Assembly: GCF_900162665.1 (NCBI RefSeq)
Contig: NZ_LT727811.1
Location: 694,744 to 758,743 of the forward strand
DNA length: 64,000 nucleotides
Origin: Oceanobacillus sojae
GTDB taxonomy: Bacteria > Bacillota > Bacilli > Bacillales > Amphibacillaceae
Direction: 5' to 3'
In this document: positions 18,625 through 29,045 of the stretch, piece by piece
How the letters are laid out: each line of letters begins with the position of its first letter
How positions within the stretch are numbered: position 1 is the first letter of the stretch
Made by a program: the position numbers and the translations under genes
Notes under the pieces: model-generated
Told to the model about the DNA's origin: nothing
Databases searched by the model: none
The model's input: the letters and a program-made list of their open reading frames with translations, nothing else

Positions 18625-19401
18625 ATGGTTAAGATGTTATTTGACACACATGTTCATTTAAACGCCAGACAGTTTGCTGAAGACAGGGAAGAGACAATCC
18701 AGCGGGCAAGAGAGGCTGGTGTGGAGTATATGGTTGTTGTAGGCTTTGATCATGAGACGATACCGCTGGCTATTGAAATTGCAGAACAGAACGAAAATAT
18801 TTATGCAGCAGTCGGCTGGCATCCCGTTGATGCCATTGATATGACGGATAAAGAGCTGGAATGGATTGAAGAATTGAGTGCGCATCCTAAAGTGGTGGCA
18901 ATTGGTGAAATGGGATTGGATTATCATTGGGATAAGTCCCCAAAGGGTGTGCAGAAGAAGGTCTTCCGTCAGCAAATAGCGCTTGCTAAAAAAGTGAATA
19001 TGCCTATTATTATTCATAACCGGGAAGCAACGGAGGACATTATAACTATCCTGCAGGAAGAGAAAGCAGAGGAAATTGGCGGTATTATGCACTGTTACAA
19101 TGATTCTGCCCGTTACGTACAGACCTGCCTTGATATGAATTTTTATATTTCATTAGGCGGACCGGTCACGTTTAAAAATGCTCCATTACCGAAGGAAGTA
19201 GCGAAGCAGGTGCCTTTAGACCGTCTGCTTATTGAAACAGATGCTCCATTTCTGGCGCCTCATCCATATCGCGGAAAGAGAAATGAACCGGCTTATGTCG
19301 CACGGGTAGCAGAGGATATCGCTGCGTTACGTGAGATGGATGTGGATGAAATTGGAAAAATAACAACAGAAAACGCAAAAAGATTTTTTAAAATTAAATG
19401 A
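18625..19401 (+). CDS. yabD: TatD-family metal-dependent DNase (YabD)
   Basis: A TIM-barrel metal hydrolase of 258 residues. Metal ligands are visible in FDTHVHLN (His9, His11), GEMGLDYHW (Glu), IIIHNRE (His), GIMHCYND (His) and ETDAPFLAPHPYRGKRNEP (Asp). TatD proteins are 3'-5' exonucleases or deoxyribonucleases. The true start may be the second ATG at 18634 (MLFDTH), which is the B. subtilis start. In B. subtilis rpfB/yabE follows; here rnmV follows directly. Confidence 0.92.
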   Translation: MVKMLFDTHVHLNARQFAEDREETIQRAREAGVEYMVVVGFDHETIPLAIEIAEQNENIYAAVGWHPVDAIDMTDKELEWIEELSAHPKVVAIGEMGLDYHWDKSPKGVQKKVFRQQIALAKKVNMPIIIHNREATEDIITILQEEKAEEIGGIMHCYNDSARYVQTCLDMNFYISLGGPVTFKNAPLPKEVAKQVPLDRLLIETDAPFLAPHPYRGKRNEPAYVARVAEDIAALREMDVDEIGKITTENAKRFFKIK

Positions 19402-19437
19402 TTCCTTAGGGTTTTAGAACAAAGTGGAGGAAATCGA

Positions 19438-20913
<1,476 letters not shown>

Positions 20914-20946
20914 TGCAGGATTCTCATACTATACAAGAGAAAAGGA

Positions 20947-20974
20947 ACAGAGCTGCACTTATTTTCATACAATG
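20947..20974 (+). promoter_or_regulatory. Candidate sigma-K promoter of yabG
   Basis: AC (20947-20948), 17 nt, then CATACAATG (20966-20974), near the sigma-K pattern AC-N16-CATANNNTA. B. subtilis yabG is sigma-K dependent. The short consensus makes chance matches easy. Confidence 0.35.
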
Positions 20975-20999
20975 AGAAAGAAATAAAGTGAAACTCATT

Positions 21000-21088
21000 C
21001 AGTTGAACCAATCGGGCTTATACCGGCAGTTGATGCCTGGAACACCTTAAGAATCCTTGTAAGGGATATCTTGCTGCCGGTTAAACTG
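21000..21088 (+). repeat. Three-stem structured leader element in front of yabG
   Basis: Nested stems: CAGTTGAA (21000-21007) with TTAAACTG (21081-21088, one mismatch), CCGGCAG (21023-21029) with CTGCCGG (21074-21080), and CCTTA (21045-21049) with TAAGG (21060-21064). It ends just before the yabG ribosome site. Its 3' end (GGTTAAACTGCGATTAAA) has partial matches at 30121-30140 and 36739-36753. It may therefore belong to a dispersed repeat family rather than being a yabG-specific regulator. Confidence 0.5.
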
Positions 21089-21112
21089 CGATTAAAGGTG
21101 AGAGGTGCAGTG

Positions 21113-21988
21113 ATGGATATACAGAATGGAGCGTTAGTAACAAGGAAATCATATAATCACGACTTATTATTTCGTGTGGCAGAAATAAAAAAAGGAGTAG
21201 CTATACTTCATGGTGAGGAGCTAAGGTTAAAAGCGGATGCATCACTATCCGACTTAACCTTAGTAGATCAGCGGGAGCATAAAAAAAGAAAAGCAGCAGA
21301 TAGAGAAAAACAGGAATTTTCCTATCGTTTATTTCGTCAGGACTATCAAATGATGAAAGAAAAAAGGAATTATGAAGCAACAGAGGGTTATACAGAAGCC
21401 GCAAATTATTTTCAATTACCTGCAAAAGTGCTTCATATAGACGGAGATCCATCCTACTTAAGAAAATGTATCCAATTATATCAGCGTATTGGACTTCAAG
21501 TACATGGTGTTCATTTAACGGAGACAGAGATGCCATTCCAAATAAAAGATTTACTGGATAAAATCCAGCCGGATATCATGGTAATCACTGGGCATGATGC
21601 TTATTCACATAATAAAGGAATGAAGCAAGATTTAAGTGCCTATCGCCATTCGAAATATTTTGTAGAAGCAGTACGGGAAGCGAGAAGTAATTATCCTAAT
21701 CTGGATCAGCTTGTTATTTTTGCCGGAGCTTGTCAATCACATTTTGAGTCATTAATTCGTGCCGGAGCAAATTTTGCCAGTTCGCCATCCAGAGTCAACA
21801 TTCATGCACTGGATCCGGTTTATATTGTTGCAAAGGTAGCATATACCTCGTTTATGGAAAGCGTATCCGTCTGGGAAGCACTCCGTAATACATTAACTGG
21901 AGAGAAAGGATTAGGAGGCGTACAAACAAGAGGATTATTACGAACAGGCATGCCTTACCTGGCCCATGAAAATGAAGAGGAAATATAA
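21113..21988 (+). CDS. yabG: Sporulation-specific protease YabG
   Basis: A 291-residue protease that trims spore coat proteins late in sporulation. The strongly conserved VITGHDAYSHNKG, AYRHSKYFVEAV, IFAGACQSHFESLIRAGANF and NIHALDPVYIVAKVA segments match YabG; His, Asp and Cys in these blocks are candidate catalytic residues. The ATG at 21113 follows AAAGGTGAGAGGTG and gives a length within one residue of B. subtilis YabG. A longer in-frame start at 21071 lies inside the leader structure. Confidence 0.93.
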   Translation: MDIQNGALVTRKSYNHDLLFRVAEIKKGVAILHGEELRLKADASLSDLTLVDQREHKKRKAADREKQEFSYRLFRQDYQMMKEKRNYEATEGYTEAANYFQLPAKVLHIDGDPSYLRKCIQLYQRIGLQVHGVHLTETEMPFQIKDLLDKIQPDIMVITGHDAYSHNKGMKQDLSAYRHSKYFVEAVREARSNYPNLDQLVIFAGACQSHFESLIRAGANFASSPSRVNIHALDPVYIVAKVAYTSFMESVSVWEALRNTLTGEKGLGGVQTRGLLRTGMPYLAHENEEEI

Positions 21989-22203
21989 TATGAAATAATG
22001 CTTAGAAAAGGGAGTTATTGGGTTAATCAGCATGCCTTTGCTCCTCCTTCTTTCCGCTGGAATCAAAATAATAATTAGATCATTCAGATTAATTATTTTT
22101 TAATTATTTTTATAAAATCAGCCCATTATGCTTTTTTTTGTGACAATTTATGTATAAAAATAAAGATACGACAAATAATATCAGAAATAGACATGAATAA
22201 TAG

Positions 22204-22233
22204 TTGACAAGTAAAAACATATGCTGATATAAT
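22204..22233 (+). promoter_or_regulatory. Upstream veg promoter (consensus, extended -10)
   Basis: Perfect TTGACA (22204-22209) and perfect TATAAT (22228-22233), 18 bp apart, with TG one base before the -10. This is the strongest sigma-A match in the window. Veg of B. subtilis is known for tandem strong promoters. Confidence 0.85.
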
Positions 22234-22245
22234 TATAATTTTTAT

Positions 22246-22275
22246 TTGACTTTTCATCGGCATATATGTTAAAAT
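22246..22275 (+). promoter_or_regulatory. Downstream veg promoter
   Basis: TTGACT (22246-22251) and TAAAAT (22270-22275), 18 bp apart; start near 22282, just before the veg ribosome site. Confidence 0.65.
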
Positions 22276-22298
22276 AAGTATATGTGAGGTGGAGTGTA

Positions 22299-22562
22299 GT
22301 GGGCAAAACGTTGATCGAAATTAAGCAAGGTCTAGATGGTCAGGTAGGTAAACGGTTAAAGCTCAGAGCGAATGGTGGAAGACGGAAAACCGTTGAAAGA
22401 TGCGGTGTTCTTGCGGAGACATATCCCTCTGTTTTCATTGTTGAGCTTGATCAGGACGAGAATGCATTCGAACGTGTTTCATACAGCTATACAGACATAT
22501 TGACAGAAACGGTAGAGCTGAACTTCGTTGAAGGAAGTTCAGCGATGATTTTTAAACAGTAG
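22299..22562 (+). CDS. veg: Veg protein (biofilm-associated, DUF1021)
   Basis: A small beta-rich protein of 87 residues that is highly expressed in vegetative cells and stimulates biofilm genes in B. subtilis by an unclear route. The core [20 protein letters not shown] and [19 protein letters not shown] is diagnostic. The GTG at 22299 was chosen: GAGGTGG sits 6 nt before it and the product then starts [14 protein letters not shown] like other Veg proteins. A frame-matched GTG at 22284 lacks a site. Confidence 0.93.
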   Translation: MGKTLIEIKQGLDGQVGKRLKLRANGGRRKTVERCGVLAETYPSVFIVELDQDENAFERVSYSYTDILTETVELNFVEGSSAMIFKQ

Positions 22563-22588
22563 ACAAGTACCTGGTCTACTGTTTTTTT
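22557..22588 (+). terminator. Terminator of veg
   Basis: ACAGTAGAC pairs with GTCTACTGT, then TTTTTT. Confidence 0.85.
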
Positions 22589-22709
22589 ATACAAAAAAGG
22601 GCAGGAAATGGGTTTCCTGGTTAATACTTGTGCGGGTGAAAAAAGTAAAAATACATAAGCTATGATTGCCGATCGAGAAATATATTCATTCGTAAAGGGG
22701 AGCTTTTAC

Positions 22710-22886
22710 ATGGGTAGACGAGGGATTATGTCCACACAGATGAAAGAAGAAATAGCGAAAGAATTAGGATTTTACGATACGGTACAGCAGGAAGGCTGGG
22801 GAGGAATAAAAGCCCGTGATGCCGGAAATATGGTAAAAAGGGCGATAGAGATGGCAGAGGAAAGTATGAGAAAAAGCGAGTCCTAA
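22710..22886 (+). CDS. sspF: Small acid-soluble spore protein SspF (alpha/beta-type SASP family)
   Basis: A DNA-binding spore protein of 58 residues that coats forespore [23 protein letters not shown] (1-20), then [20 protein letters not shown] and [11 protein letters not shown], match SspF. The start at 22710 follows AAAGGGG with 9-nt spacing; upstream in-frame ATGs add unrelated residues. It lies between veg and ispE, the conserved place. A forespore promoter is expected, but none was convincing. Confidence 0.93.
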   Translation: MGRRGIMSTQMKEEIAKELGFYDTVQQEGWGGIKARDAGNMVKRAIEMAEESMRKSES

Positions 22887-22905
22887 AACAGGGCTCGCTT
22901 TTTTT
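22869..22905 (+). terminator. Terminator overlapping the sspF 3' end
   Basis: AAAAAGCGAGTCC pairs with GGGCTCGCTTTTT; the 5' arm is inside the last codons. Confidence 0.85.
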
Positions 22906-23208
22906 ATAAGAAAAACGAACAATGACGAAACATTCCAGCTTGTGATTATTTCCTTATTCCTTTGAAACCTGTCGGTGTTTGAGTAATCGCCTTCCGCACG
23001 TTCCTAATACCCTGCTTATATCCATAGTACTAAAATCATTCATCCAGTTTATATGACCAAAAGTACTTTGCAGATTCCATACCTTTTCATACAAGATTAG
23101 CCTCAGTGTTTTGATTATGATACAATATAATATATTTTTAAGGGACGTATATATGATTTTAAATAGGTGAACGAACGAATTTCCGACGCTTTGAGGATGT
23201 GAATAAAG
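22906..23208 (+). other. Gap between sspF and ispE; no gene seen
   Basis: About 300 nt with no credible coding frame. AT-rich sequence near 23108-23131 (TTTTGATT, GATACAATATAAT) may hold the ispE promoter, but no -35/-10 pair with normal spacing stands out. Confidence 0.3.
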
Positions 23209-24060
23209 ATGCTTGTAATGGAAAAGGCACCTGCTAAGATAAATTTGTCATTAGACGTGTTAAATAAGCGAGAAGACGGATATCATGATATTGAAATGGT
23301 AATGACAACGATAGACTTGGCAGATCGTATAGAATTGCGGGAATTACCTGCAGATAAAATTCAACTATCGTTGGAAAGCCGTTATGTTCCGAGCGATGAA
23401 AGAAATTTAGCATATCAAGCAGCGGTTTTATTTAAGGAGACATATAAAATAAAAAAAGGTGTCCACATCCGAATTGATAAATCGATTCCTGTTTCAGCAG
23501 GATTAGCTGGCGGCAGTGCTGATGCAGCAGCGGTGTTACGAGGACTTAATCGATTATGGGGCCTGAATATTCCATTAGCTGAATTAGCTGACCTGGGATC
23601 TGATTTGGGGGCGGATATTGCTTTTTGTGTTTATAGTAAAACAGCCATAGCTAAAGGGTATGGTGAGTGCATTGAACTTTTACCCCCGCCCCCTACCTGC
23701 TGGGTTATACTTGCCAGACCGGATCTGGGCGTATCTTCTTATACTGTATTTGATCAAATTAAAATTCCTGAATTAAAGCACCCGAGTACAAAGCAGATTC
23801 TCGAAGCTTTGCATGAAAAGGATTTTTCCAAGCTGTGTAATCATCTGGGAAATGCCTTGGAGCCCATTACTTTTTCTATGCATCCAGAGGTTGCGAGGCT
23901 GAAGGAAGCTATGCAGCTTGCGGGTGCAGAAGGTGTGATGATGAGCGGCAGCGGGCCAACGGTGTTTGGGTTATTGAAGCATCATCGAAAGGCACTCCGG
24001 ATATATAACAGCATGCGAGGCTTTTGTAATGACGTGCAATTAATCCGAATGTTGGGATAA
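23209..24060 (+). CDS. ispE: 4-diphosphocytidyl-2-C-methyl-D-erythritol kinase
   Basis: GHMP kinase of the methylerythritol-phosphate isoprenoid pathway; it phosphorylates CDP-ME at the 2-position. The 283 residues show [13 protein letters not shown] (catalytic Lys region, 5-17), the GHMP ATP motif [17 protein letters not shown] (about 93-109) and [12 protein letters not shown] near the C-terminus. It precedes purR, as in B. subtilis. Confidence 0.97.
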   Translation: MLVMEKAPAKINLSLDVLNKREDGYHDIEMVMTTIDLADRIELRELPADKIQLSLESRYVPSDERNLAYQAAVLFKETYKIKKGVHIRIDKSIPVSAGLAGGSADAAAVLRGLNRLWGLNIPLAELADLGSDLGADIAFCVYSKTAIAKGYGECIELLPPPPTCWVILARPDLGVSSYTVFDQIKIPELKHPSTKQILEALHEKDFSKLCNHLGNALEPITFSMHPEVARLKEAMQLAGAEGVMMSGSGPTVFGLLKHHRKALRIYNSMRGFCNDVQLIRMLG

Positions 24061-24125
24061 GCATTGCTAAAATTCATATGAAAATGCTATATTATATTAA
24101 GAACATTCGGATTTGAGGTGTGATT

Positions 24126-24944
24126 TTGAAAAGAAGTAATCGATTGGTTGTGTTAACAGAGTATTTTTTAGAAAACCCGAGGAAACATATTCAATTGCCT
24201 TACTTTGTAGAGCTTTGTGATACAACAAAGTCGTCGATAAGTGAGGATTTAGATATTATACATGAAGTATTTGAAAATAAAGGTCTAGGGTATTTAGAGA
24301 GAACTACTGGTGCAGGCGGAGGAGTAAAATATATTCCTACAAGCTCAGCTGAAGCCAGTAAGGAATTTATATCGTCCCTTCAAAAAAAGCTGGAAGACCC
24401 TTCCAGGATTCTTCCTGGAGGATATCTGTATATGAGTGATATTCTTGGTGATCCGATTCTGGTGCGGGAAATCGGCCGTGTTTTTGCTTCGTGCTTTGCC
24501 CATTTAAAGATTGATGCCATCGTAACAGTCGCAACAAAAGGAATTCCTTTAGCGTATGCAACAGCATCTTTTTTAAATGTTCCTGTTATTATAGCGCGCA
24601 GAGACCCAAAAGTAACAGAAGGGTCATCTGTAAGCATCAATTACGTTTCCGGATCATCCCGAAAAATACAGACAATGGTACTGCCGAAACGAAGCTTGCC
24701 TGATGGAGCCAATGTATGTATTATTGATGATTTTATGAAAGCCGGAGGAACCATTACAGGTATAAAGAGCCTTTTAGAAGAGTTTTCTGCTACAGTACAA
24801 GCTGTCGGTGTATTGGCAGAAGCAGATGATGAAGAAGACGAAAGAGTAATTACAGATTATATTTCATTATTAAAAATTTCTCCGGTTGATATACAGAATC
24901 ATCGCGTTTCTGTACAGCCTGGAAATTATCAAATGGAATCTTAA
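24126..24944 (+). CDS. purR: Purine operon repressor PurR
   Basis: A repressor of 272 residues with an N-terminal winged helix (about 1-72, KSSISEDLDIIHEVFENKG) and a phosphoribosyltransferase-like domain whose PRPP loop is CIIDDFMKAGGTITG (about 197-211). PRPP binding releases DNA, linking purine demand to transcription. TTG 24126 was chosen because GAGGTG lies 5 nt before it; GTG 24120 overlaps that site. ridA (yabJ), normally next, is absent here. Confidence 0.95.
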   Translation: MKRSNRLVVLTEYFLENPRKHIQLPYFVELCDTTKSSISEDLDIIHEVFENKGLGYLERTTGAGGGVKYIPTSSAEASKEFISSLQKKLEDPSRILPGGYLYMSDILGDPILVREIGRVFASCFAHLKIDAIVTVATKGIPLAYATASFLNVPVIIARRDPKVTEGSSVSINYVSGSSRKIQTMVLPKRSLPDGANVCIIDDFMKAGGTITGIKSLLEEFSATVQAVGVLAEADDEEDERVITDYISLLKISPVDIQNHRVSVQPGNYQMES

Positions 24945-24960
24945 TATAAAAATGTCAGAT

Positions 24961-25013
24961 AAAAAACAGATCTTCAACTGTCTATCAATCAGATGAGGAT
25001 CTGTTTTTATTTT
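24961..25013 (+). terminator. Terminator of purR
   Basis: AAAAAACAGATC pairs with GATCTGTTTTT around a longer loop, ending in a T-rich tract. Confidence 0.85.
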
Positions 25014-25153
25014 TGAATGAGCGCGGATCGGCAGAAAGTGAAATTTGTTTCTGGTGCTTATGATCGTTTTTTTATTTAATTAAAAGCTGTTATTCCTCTT
25101 AAAAGCCCAAAAATTTGATTATATTCGTCTCTGTAAGAAAAAGGTGGATAATA

Positions 25154-25204
25154 ATGACTAGATATGTCGAAAGGAAATATAATTATAGGTATACGGAAGA
25201 GTAA
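25154..25204 (+). CDS. Possible 16-aa leader peptide ahead of spoVG
   Basis: MTRYVERKYNYRYTEE, a charged, tyrosine- and arginine-rich peptide, preceded by AAGGTGG with 7-nt spacing. It lies upstream of the spoVG sigma-H promoter, so it is on a different transcript. It could be chance; it is recorded only because the ribosome site is good. Confidence 0.2.
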   Translation: MTRYVERKYNYRYTEE

Positions 25205-25239
25205 ATTTAAAATATTTTATTTTTTTGGTATTTTTAAGA

Positions 25240-25263
25240 AGGATTTTTGTAATTTATGTTGAA
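25240..25263 (+). promoter_or_regulatory. Sigma-H promoter of spoVG
   Basis: AGGATTT (25240-25246), then 11 nt, then GTTGAAG (25258-25264), close to the sigma-H pattern RNAGGAWWW-N11-RNNGAAT. B. subtilis spoVG is the classical sigma-H promoter. The upstream region is very AT-rich, as expected for AbrB control. Confidence 0.65.
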
Positions 25264-25315
25264 GTACATAAGTATGAATAATGATTTTTGATTAGGACAA
25301 AGGTGGTGAAACATC

Positions 25316-25609
25316 ATGGAGGTAACAGACGTAAGATTACGCCGCGTAAAAACAGATGGAAGGATGCAGGCTATTGCTTCAATCACATTAGACAATGAAT
25401 TTGTAGTCCATGATATCCGTGTCATTGACGGGAATAATGGACTATTCGTTGCGATGCCTTCGAAGCGGACGCCAGATGGGGAGTTCCGAGATATTGCTCA
25501 CCCAATTAATTCCGGAACACGCTCAAAAATTCAAGAGGCTGTTTTAGGGGAGTATCAACGTGAAAAAGAAGAGGGATTAGACTATAAAGAAGAAGCAGGC
25601 GTTTCCTGA
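25316..25609 (+). CDS. spoVG: SpoVG, RNA/DNA-binding septation regulator
   Basis: A 97-residue regulator affecting asymmetric septation and many post-exponential functions. The [21 protein letters not shown]-terminus and the [20 protein letters not shown] motif are diagnostic. AAAGGTGG precedes the ATG. It lies after purR without ridA. Downstream, glmU, its usual neighbour, has been displaced by about 6.6 kb of iron-related genes. Confidence 0.97.
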   Translation: MEVTDVRLRRVKTDGRMQAIASITLDNEFVVHDIRVIDGNNGLFVAMPSKRTPDGEFRDIAHPINSGTRSKIQEAVLGEYQREKEEGLDYKEEAGVS

Positions 25610-25633
25610 AGTGACTTTAGAGGGCAGTTAGAC

Positions 25634-25671
25634 GAGAAGGCAGAAATTTAATAAAGATTTGCCTTCTTTTT
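25634..25671 (+). terminator. Terminator of spoVG
   Basis: GAAGGCA (25636-25642) and TGCCTTC (25660-25666), then TTTTT. Confidence 0.85.
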
Positions 25672-25727
25672 CATTTATCGCTAAATAAGAAAGCAATTGA
25701 TATGGAAGTAATAAGTAATAAATTCAG

Positions 25728-25775
25728 AAAAAGCTGAGGTTTCATGGAGTAAAAAAATGAAGCCTCAGCTTTTTC
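25728..25775. terminator. Second, bidirectional terminator-like hairpin
   Basis: AAAAAGCTGAGGTTTCAT pairs with ATGAAGCCTCAGCTTTTT (one mismatch), A/T tracts on both sides. No minus-strand gene ends here, so it may be a boundary relic of the insertion that follows. Confidence 0.7.
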
Positions 25776-25997
25776 TGTTTGCAATTATTTTTCATATCGA
25801 TCCCACCAGAAACTACCCCCATAAAAGAAGCTGTTTTCTCCATCTTAAACAACTTTTCTATATCAGGTTTCCAATTACATGCTCAAATCAGGATTGAATA
25901 TTATGCAAGGACCGGGACTGCAGTATAAAAAGCCTGATCTTTCCATATAAAATTTGGGAAAATATATCCTATTCAAATGAATATATAAAAAAACAGA
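25776..25997. other. Non-coding gap ahead of the iron operon
   Basis: About 220 nt with no frame or repeat that I can identify, between the hairpin at 25728-25775 and the Fur-controlled promoter. Confidence 0.3.
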
Positions 25998-26047
25998 TTG
26001 CCAAAATAGAATCCTTAATCTATAATTGAAAATGATTATCATTATCA
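25998..26047 (+). promoter_or_regulatory. Promoter with Fur box for the iron transport operon
   Basis: TTGCCA (25998-26003) and TATAAT (26021-26026) with 17-bp spacing. A Fur box, TGAAAATGATTATCATTATC followed by A (26027-26047), covers the start site. It contains overlapping 7-1-7 TGATAAT-type half sites. Fe(II)-Fur should block RNA polymerase, so the operon would be induced by iron limitation. Confidence 0.9.
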
Positions 26048-26077
26048 ATTGCGTTGATGTGAGCAGGAGGTGAAAAT

Positions 26078-27160
26078 TTGAATATGGAAAAAGGCAGCAG
26101 TGTCAGGCAAAAGCAAATTTTTTATGTGTTTGTATTATTTTTCCTTCTCTGTGCTATCGCAATTACTGCAGTTTATTCTGTCTCCATTGGACAGGTTTCC
26201 ATTCCGTTTCAACAATCCATGCAGATTGTACTACATACCATTACTAACGGGCATTTGGGATCTTTAGACCAGGTGGAGAGTGATTCGTATACCAACATTA
26301 TTATGCAGGTGCGTATGCCTCGTGTTGTCTTCGCCTTACTCATTGGTATGGGACTTTCTTTGTGCGGCGTGGTAATGCAGGCTATCGTGCAGAACCCGCT
26401 GGCTGACCCCTACATACTAGGGATTTCCTCAGGAGGTTCATTGGGAGCTACCTTTGCTATTCTTGTGGGATTTGGCAGCGGAACTGTTCTGGCACAGTTC
26501 GGTGTGGCATTTGGTGCATTTGCCGGAGCGATGGCTACTTCTATTCTTGTTCTTGTATTGTCAAGTATTGGCGGTAAGGTGACTTCCATAAAATTAGTAT
26601 TATCCGGCGTCGTTATCGGTGCTCTGTGCAGTTCGTTATCAAGCCTGGTTATTTTCTTCGCTAATGACGCAGAAGGAATCAAGAGTGTGACTTTCTGGAC
26701 AATGGGAAGCCTGGCATCCTCAAGCTGGAGCAAGGTACCAATTATGGCGATTGTTGTGCTGGCAGGCTGTTTTCTTTTCCTTTTCCAACATCGCGTCTTG
26801 AATACGATGTTGTTAGGTGACGAATCAGCGATTACCTTGGGGATTAACCTAAGTGTATTTCGTAAGCTATATATGATTATCGCAGCGTTGATTACGGGTA
26901 CGATGGTCGCCTACTCTGGAATGATAGGGTTTGTCGGATTGATTATTCCGCATATATGCAGAGGGTTATTCGGTTCAGATCATAAACGGTTAATGCCGGC
27001 ATCACTGCTCTTCGGCGGTCTCTTCCTTATGTGGGCAGATGTACTGTCAAGAGTGCTGGTAGCAAATGTAGAGCTCCCTATTGGGATACTCACTTCGGTG
27101 ATCGGTTGCCCGTTGTTTATCTATATGATTGTAAAAAAAGGCTATAACTTTGGAGGGTAG
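26078..27160 (+). CDS. FecCD-family iron-siderophore ABC transporter permease
   Basis: An integral membrane permease of 360 residues with about nine to ten hydrophobic segments. The family block RMPRVVFALLIGMGLSLCGV, then VMQAIVQNPLADPYILGIS, is near residue 70-108. GLIIPHICRGLFGSDHKRLM is the ATPase-coupling loop, and ADVLSRVLVANVELPIGIL is also typical. It starts at TTG 26078 behind AGGAGGTG (an ATG at 26084 is also possible). The single permease would act as a homodimer, as in BtuC. First gene of the Fur-controlled operon. Confidence 0.92.
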   Translation: MNMEKGSSVRQKQIFYVFVLFFLLCAIAITAVYSVSIGQVSIPFQQSMQIVLHTITNGHLGSLDQVESDSYTNIIMQVRMPRVVFALLIGMGLSLCGVVMQAIVQNPLADPYILGISSGGSLGATFAILVGFGSGTVLAQFGVAFGAFAGAMATSILVLVLSSIGGKVTSIKLVLSGVVIGALCSSLSSLVIFFANDAEGIKSVTFWTMGSLASSSWSKVPIMAIVVLAGCFLFLFQHRVLNTMLLGDESAITLGINLSVFRKLYMIIAALITGTMVAYSGMIGFVGLIIPHICRGLFGSDHKRLMPASLLFGGLFLMWADVLSRVLVANVELPIGILTSVIGCPLFIYMIVKKGYNFGG

Positions 27161-27163
27161 GAT

Positions 27164-27925
27164 ATGCAGCTGATAGTAGAAAGCTTGGAGACAAAATTGG
27201 GAAAAAAGGAAATTGTTAAAAACATCTCGCTGCTCGTCGAAAATCAGAAGTTTGTCGGTGTGGTCGGTCCAAATGGCTGCGGAAAATCAACCATGCTGAA
27301 GAGCATTTATAAAAGCCTCCCTACACATAAAGGGACAGTCGTGTTAGGAGATATGGATGTTTTAAAAACATCTCAAAAGAAAATTTCCCAAAAGCTTGGT
27401 GTGGTTGGTCAATTTAACGAAATGTATTTTGATTTAACGGTTGAGCAAATGGTGCTGCTGGGAAGGACACCTCATAAGAAATTGCTGGAGGTGGATAATC
27501 AGGCGGATATAGATATTGTGGAAAATGCGCTGAAGCAAACCAACCTGCTGGATTATAAGGACAGAAGTTATTTGTCCTTATCCGGCGGAGAAAAGCAGCG
27601 AACGATTTTGGCCCGCACGATTGCACAACAGCCGCAATTTATGATTCTGGATGAACCGACCAATCATCTCGATATTCGTTATCAGCTGGAAATTTTGCAA
27701 TGTGTTAAAAAATTGAATATAGGCATTCTGGCTGCTTTGCATGATTTAGAGACCGCAGCTCAATATTGCGATTATCTTTATGCAATGAAGGACGGCAGGA
27801 TCTATACTTCTGGAACACCAGAAGAAGTATTAACACCAGAAACGATCAGTGAATTATATCAAATCAAATGTGAGACATATAAAAATCCGATAACGAATCA
27901 GCTTGGATTTGTTTATCAAATATAA
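27164..27925 (+). CDS. Iron-siderophore ABC transporter ATPase
   Basis: A 253-residue ATPase of the FecE/FhuC class: Walker A GPNGCGKST (35-43), signature LSLSGGEKQRTILARTIAQ, Walker B FMILDEPTNHLD and the H-loop AALHDLETA. The gene starts 3 nt after the permease stop with GGAGGG overlapping it, so the two are translationally linked. Confidence 0.94.
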   Translation: MQLIVESLETKLGKKEIVKNISLLVENQKFVGVVGPNGCGKSTMLKSIYKSLPTHKGTVVLGDMDVLKTSQKKISQKLGVVGQFNEMYFDLTVEQMVLLGRTPHKKLLEVDNQADIDIVENALKQTNLLDYKDRSYLSLSGGEKQRTILARTIAQQPQFMILDEPTNHLDIRYQLEILQCVKKLNIGILAALHDLETAAQYCDYLYAMKDGRIYTSGTPEEVLTPETISELYQIKCETYKNPITNQLGFVYQI

Positions 27926-27939
27926 CAGGAGGCCGGAAC

Positions 27940-28962
27940 ATGAAAAAATATTTACTTTTATTGACAGTTTTTTCTGTCATCACTATATTAGCTGCTTGTG
28001 GCAATGATACACAAGGTGACGCAGCAAAAAAAGAGAAGGAAGCGGAGGGTTACCCGGTAACAATCGAGAACTATTCTCTGCCTGAAGGAAGTTCAGCTTG
28101 GGAAGAAAAGGATCAAGTTTTTGAACAGGCTCCTGAACGGGTGATGGCAAATACAAGACCGGCAGCTGAGCTGTTACTGCATTTAGGCTTAAAGGATAAA
28201 ATCGCAGGGGTTGGCGCCAGCTTTGGTGCACCAGATCCAACTGTAGAAGACGATTATAATGACTTGAACATTTTAAGTGATTCTTATGTAGGCAAAGAGG
28301 TTGCCTTAGGAACAGATCCGGATTTGGTCTTTGGCCGCGGCGGCTTGTTTGCAAATGATGATTGGGGCGTTGGAACGGTAGATTCCTTAAATGAAATGGA
28401 TATGAATACCTATGTGCTGGAATCTTCCATAGATGGAGCAACCTATGAATCTATCTATAAAGATATTGAGAACTTAGGAAAGATTTTTAACGTCCAGGAA
28501 GAGGCAGAAGCTTTCAGCTCGCAATTAAAGGAACAGGAACAGTCTATCATTGATAATTTATCGAGTATTGAAGAAAACAAAACATTTGTTTATTTACACA
28601 TGACAGATCCGAATGAGGTCTCTGTATATGCTGCAGGCGGGGAAAATTTCTTTAATGATGTATTTAGTAAAATAAAGCTTACAAATGCCTTTGAGGGTGA
28701 AACAGGAGAGGTAAGTATTGAAACATTAATTGAAACAGATCCGGATGTATTAATTATACCGGCTTGGGTAGACAGTGATCCTGAAAATGCAGAAAAGATA
28801 AAAGAAGGCTTATATAATAATCCGAAGCTATCCAGTATGAAAGCCATTCAGAACGAACAAGTGTATGCGGTAGATTACAACTATATGTTTGGATACAGCT
28901 ATAATGCGCTCGATGGGATGGAAATACTGGCGGAAGAAATGTATCCGGAATTATTTAAATAG
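27940..28962 (+). CDS. Iron-siderophore ABC transporter substrate-binding lipoprotein
   Basis: A 340-residue lipoprotein with signal peptide and lipobox LAAC (Cys20), then a FecB/BtuF-type periplasmic-binding fold (residues about 60-335, with PERVMANTRPAAELLLHLGL and TDPDVLIIPAWVDSDPE). The ligand cannot be assigned; a catecholate or hydroxamate siderophore is likely given the Fur box. It follows the ATPase by 14 nt with an AGGAGG site. Confidence 0.92.
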   Translation: MKKYLLLLTVFSVITILAACGNDTQGDAAKKEKEAEGYPVTIENYSLPEGSSAWEEKDQVFEQAPERVMANTRPAAELLLHLGLKDKIAGVGASFGAPDPTVEDDYNDLNILSDSYVGKEVALGTDPDLVFGRGGLFANDDWGVGTVDSLNEMDMNTYVLESSIDGATYESIYKDIENLGKIFNVQEEAEAFSSQLKEQEQSIIDNLSSIEENKTFVYLHMTDPNEVSVYAAGGENFFNDVFSKIKLTNAFEGETGEVSIETLIETDPDVLIIPAWVDSDPENAEKIKEGLYNNPKLSSMKAIQNEQVYAVDYNYMFGYSYNALDGMEILAEEMYPELFK

Positions 28963-28973
28963 ATTTGTCTGAA

Positions 28974-29006
28974 AAAGGAGGGGAAGCAAGCTCCCTTTCC
29001 TTTTAC
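28974..29006 (+). terminator. Hairpin after the binding-protein gene
   Basis: AAAGGAGGG pairs with TCCCTTTCCTTT (one bulge), followed by TTTTAC. A weak terminator that probably lowers expression of the downstream genes rather than ending the operon. Confidence 0.5.
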
Positions 29007-29045
29007 TAACTATTTTATTTTGAAAGCACACAAGGAGGTTTTCTG

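Noticed and set aside
25616..25997. Possible pseudogene between spoVG and the iron operon
   Set aside because: No frame gave recognisable protein fragments; left as non-coding.
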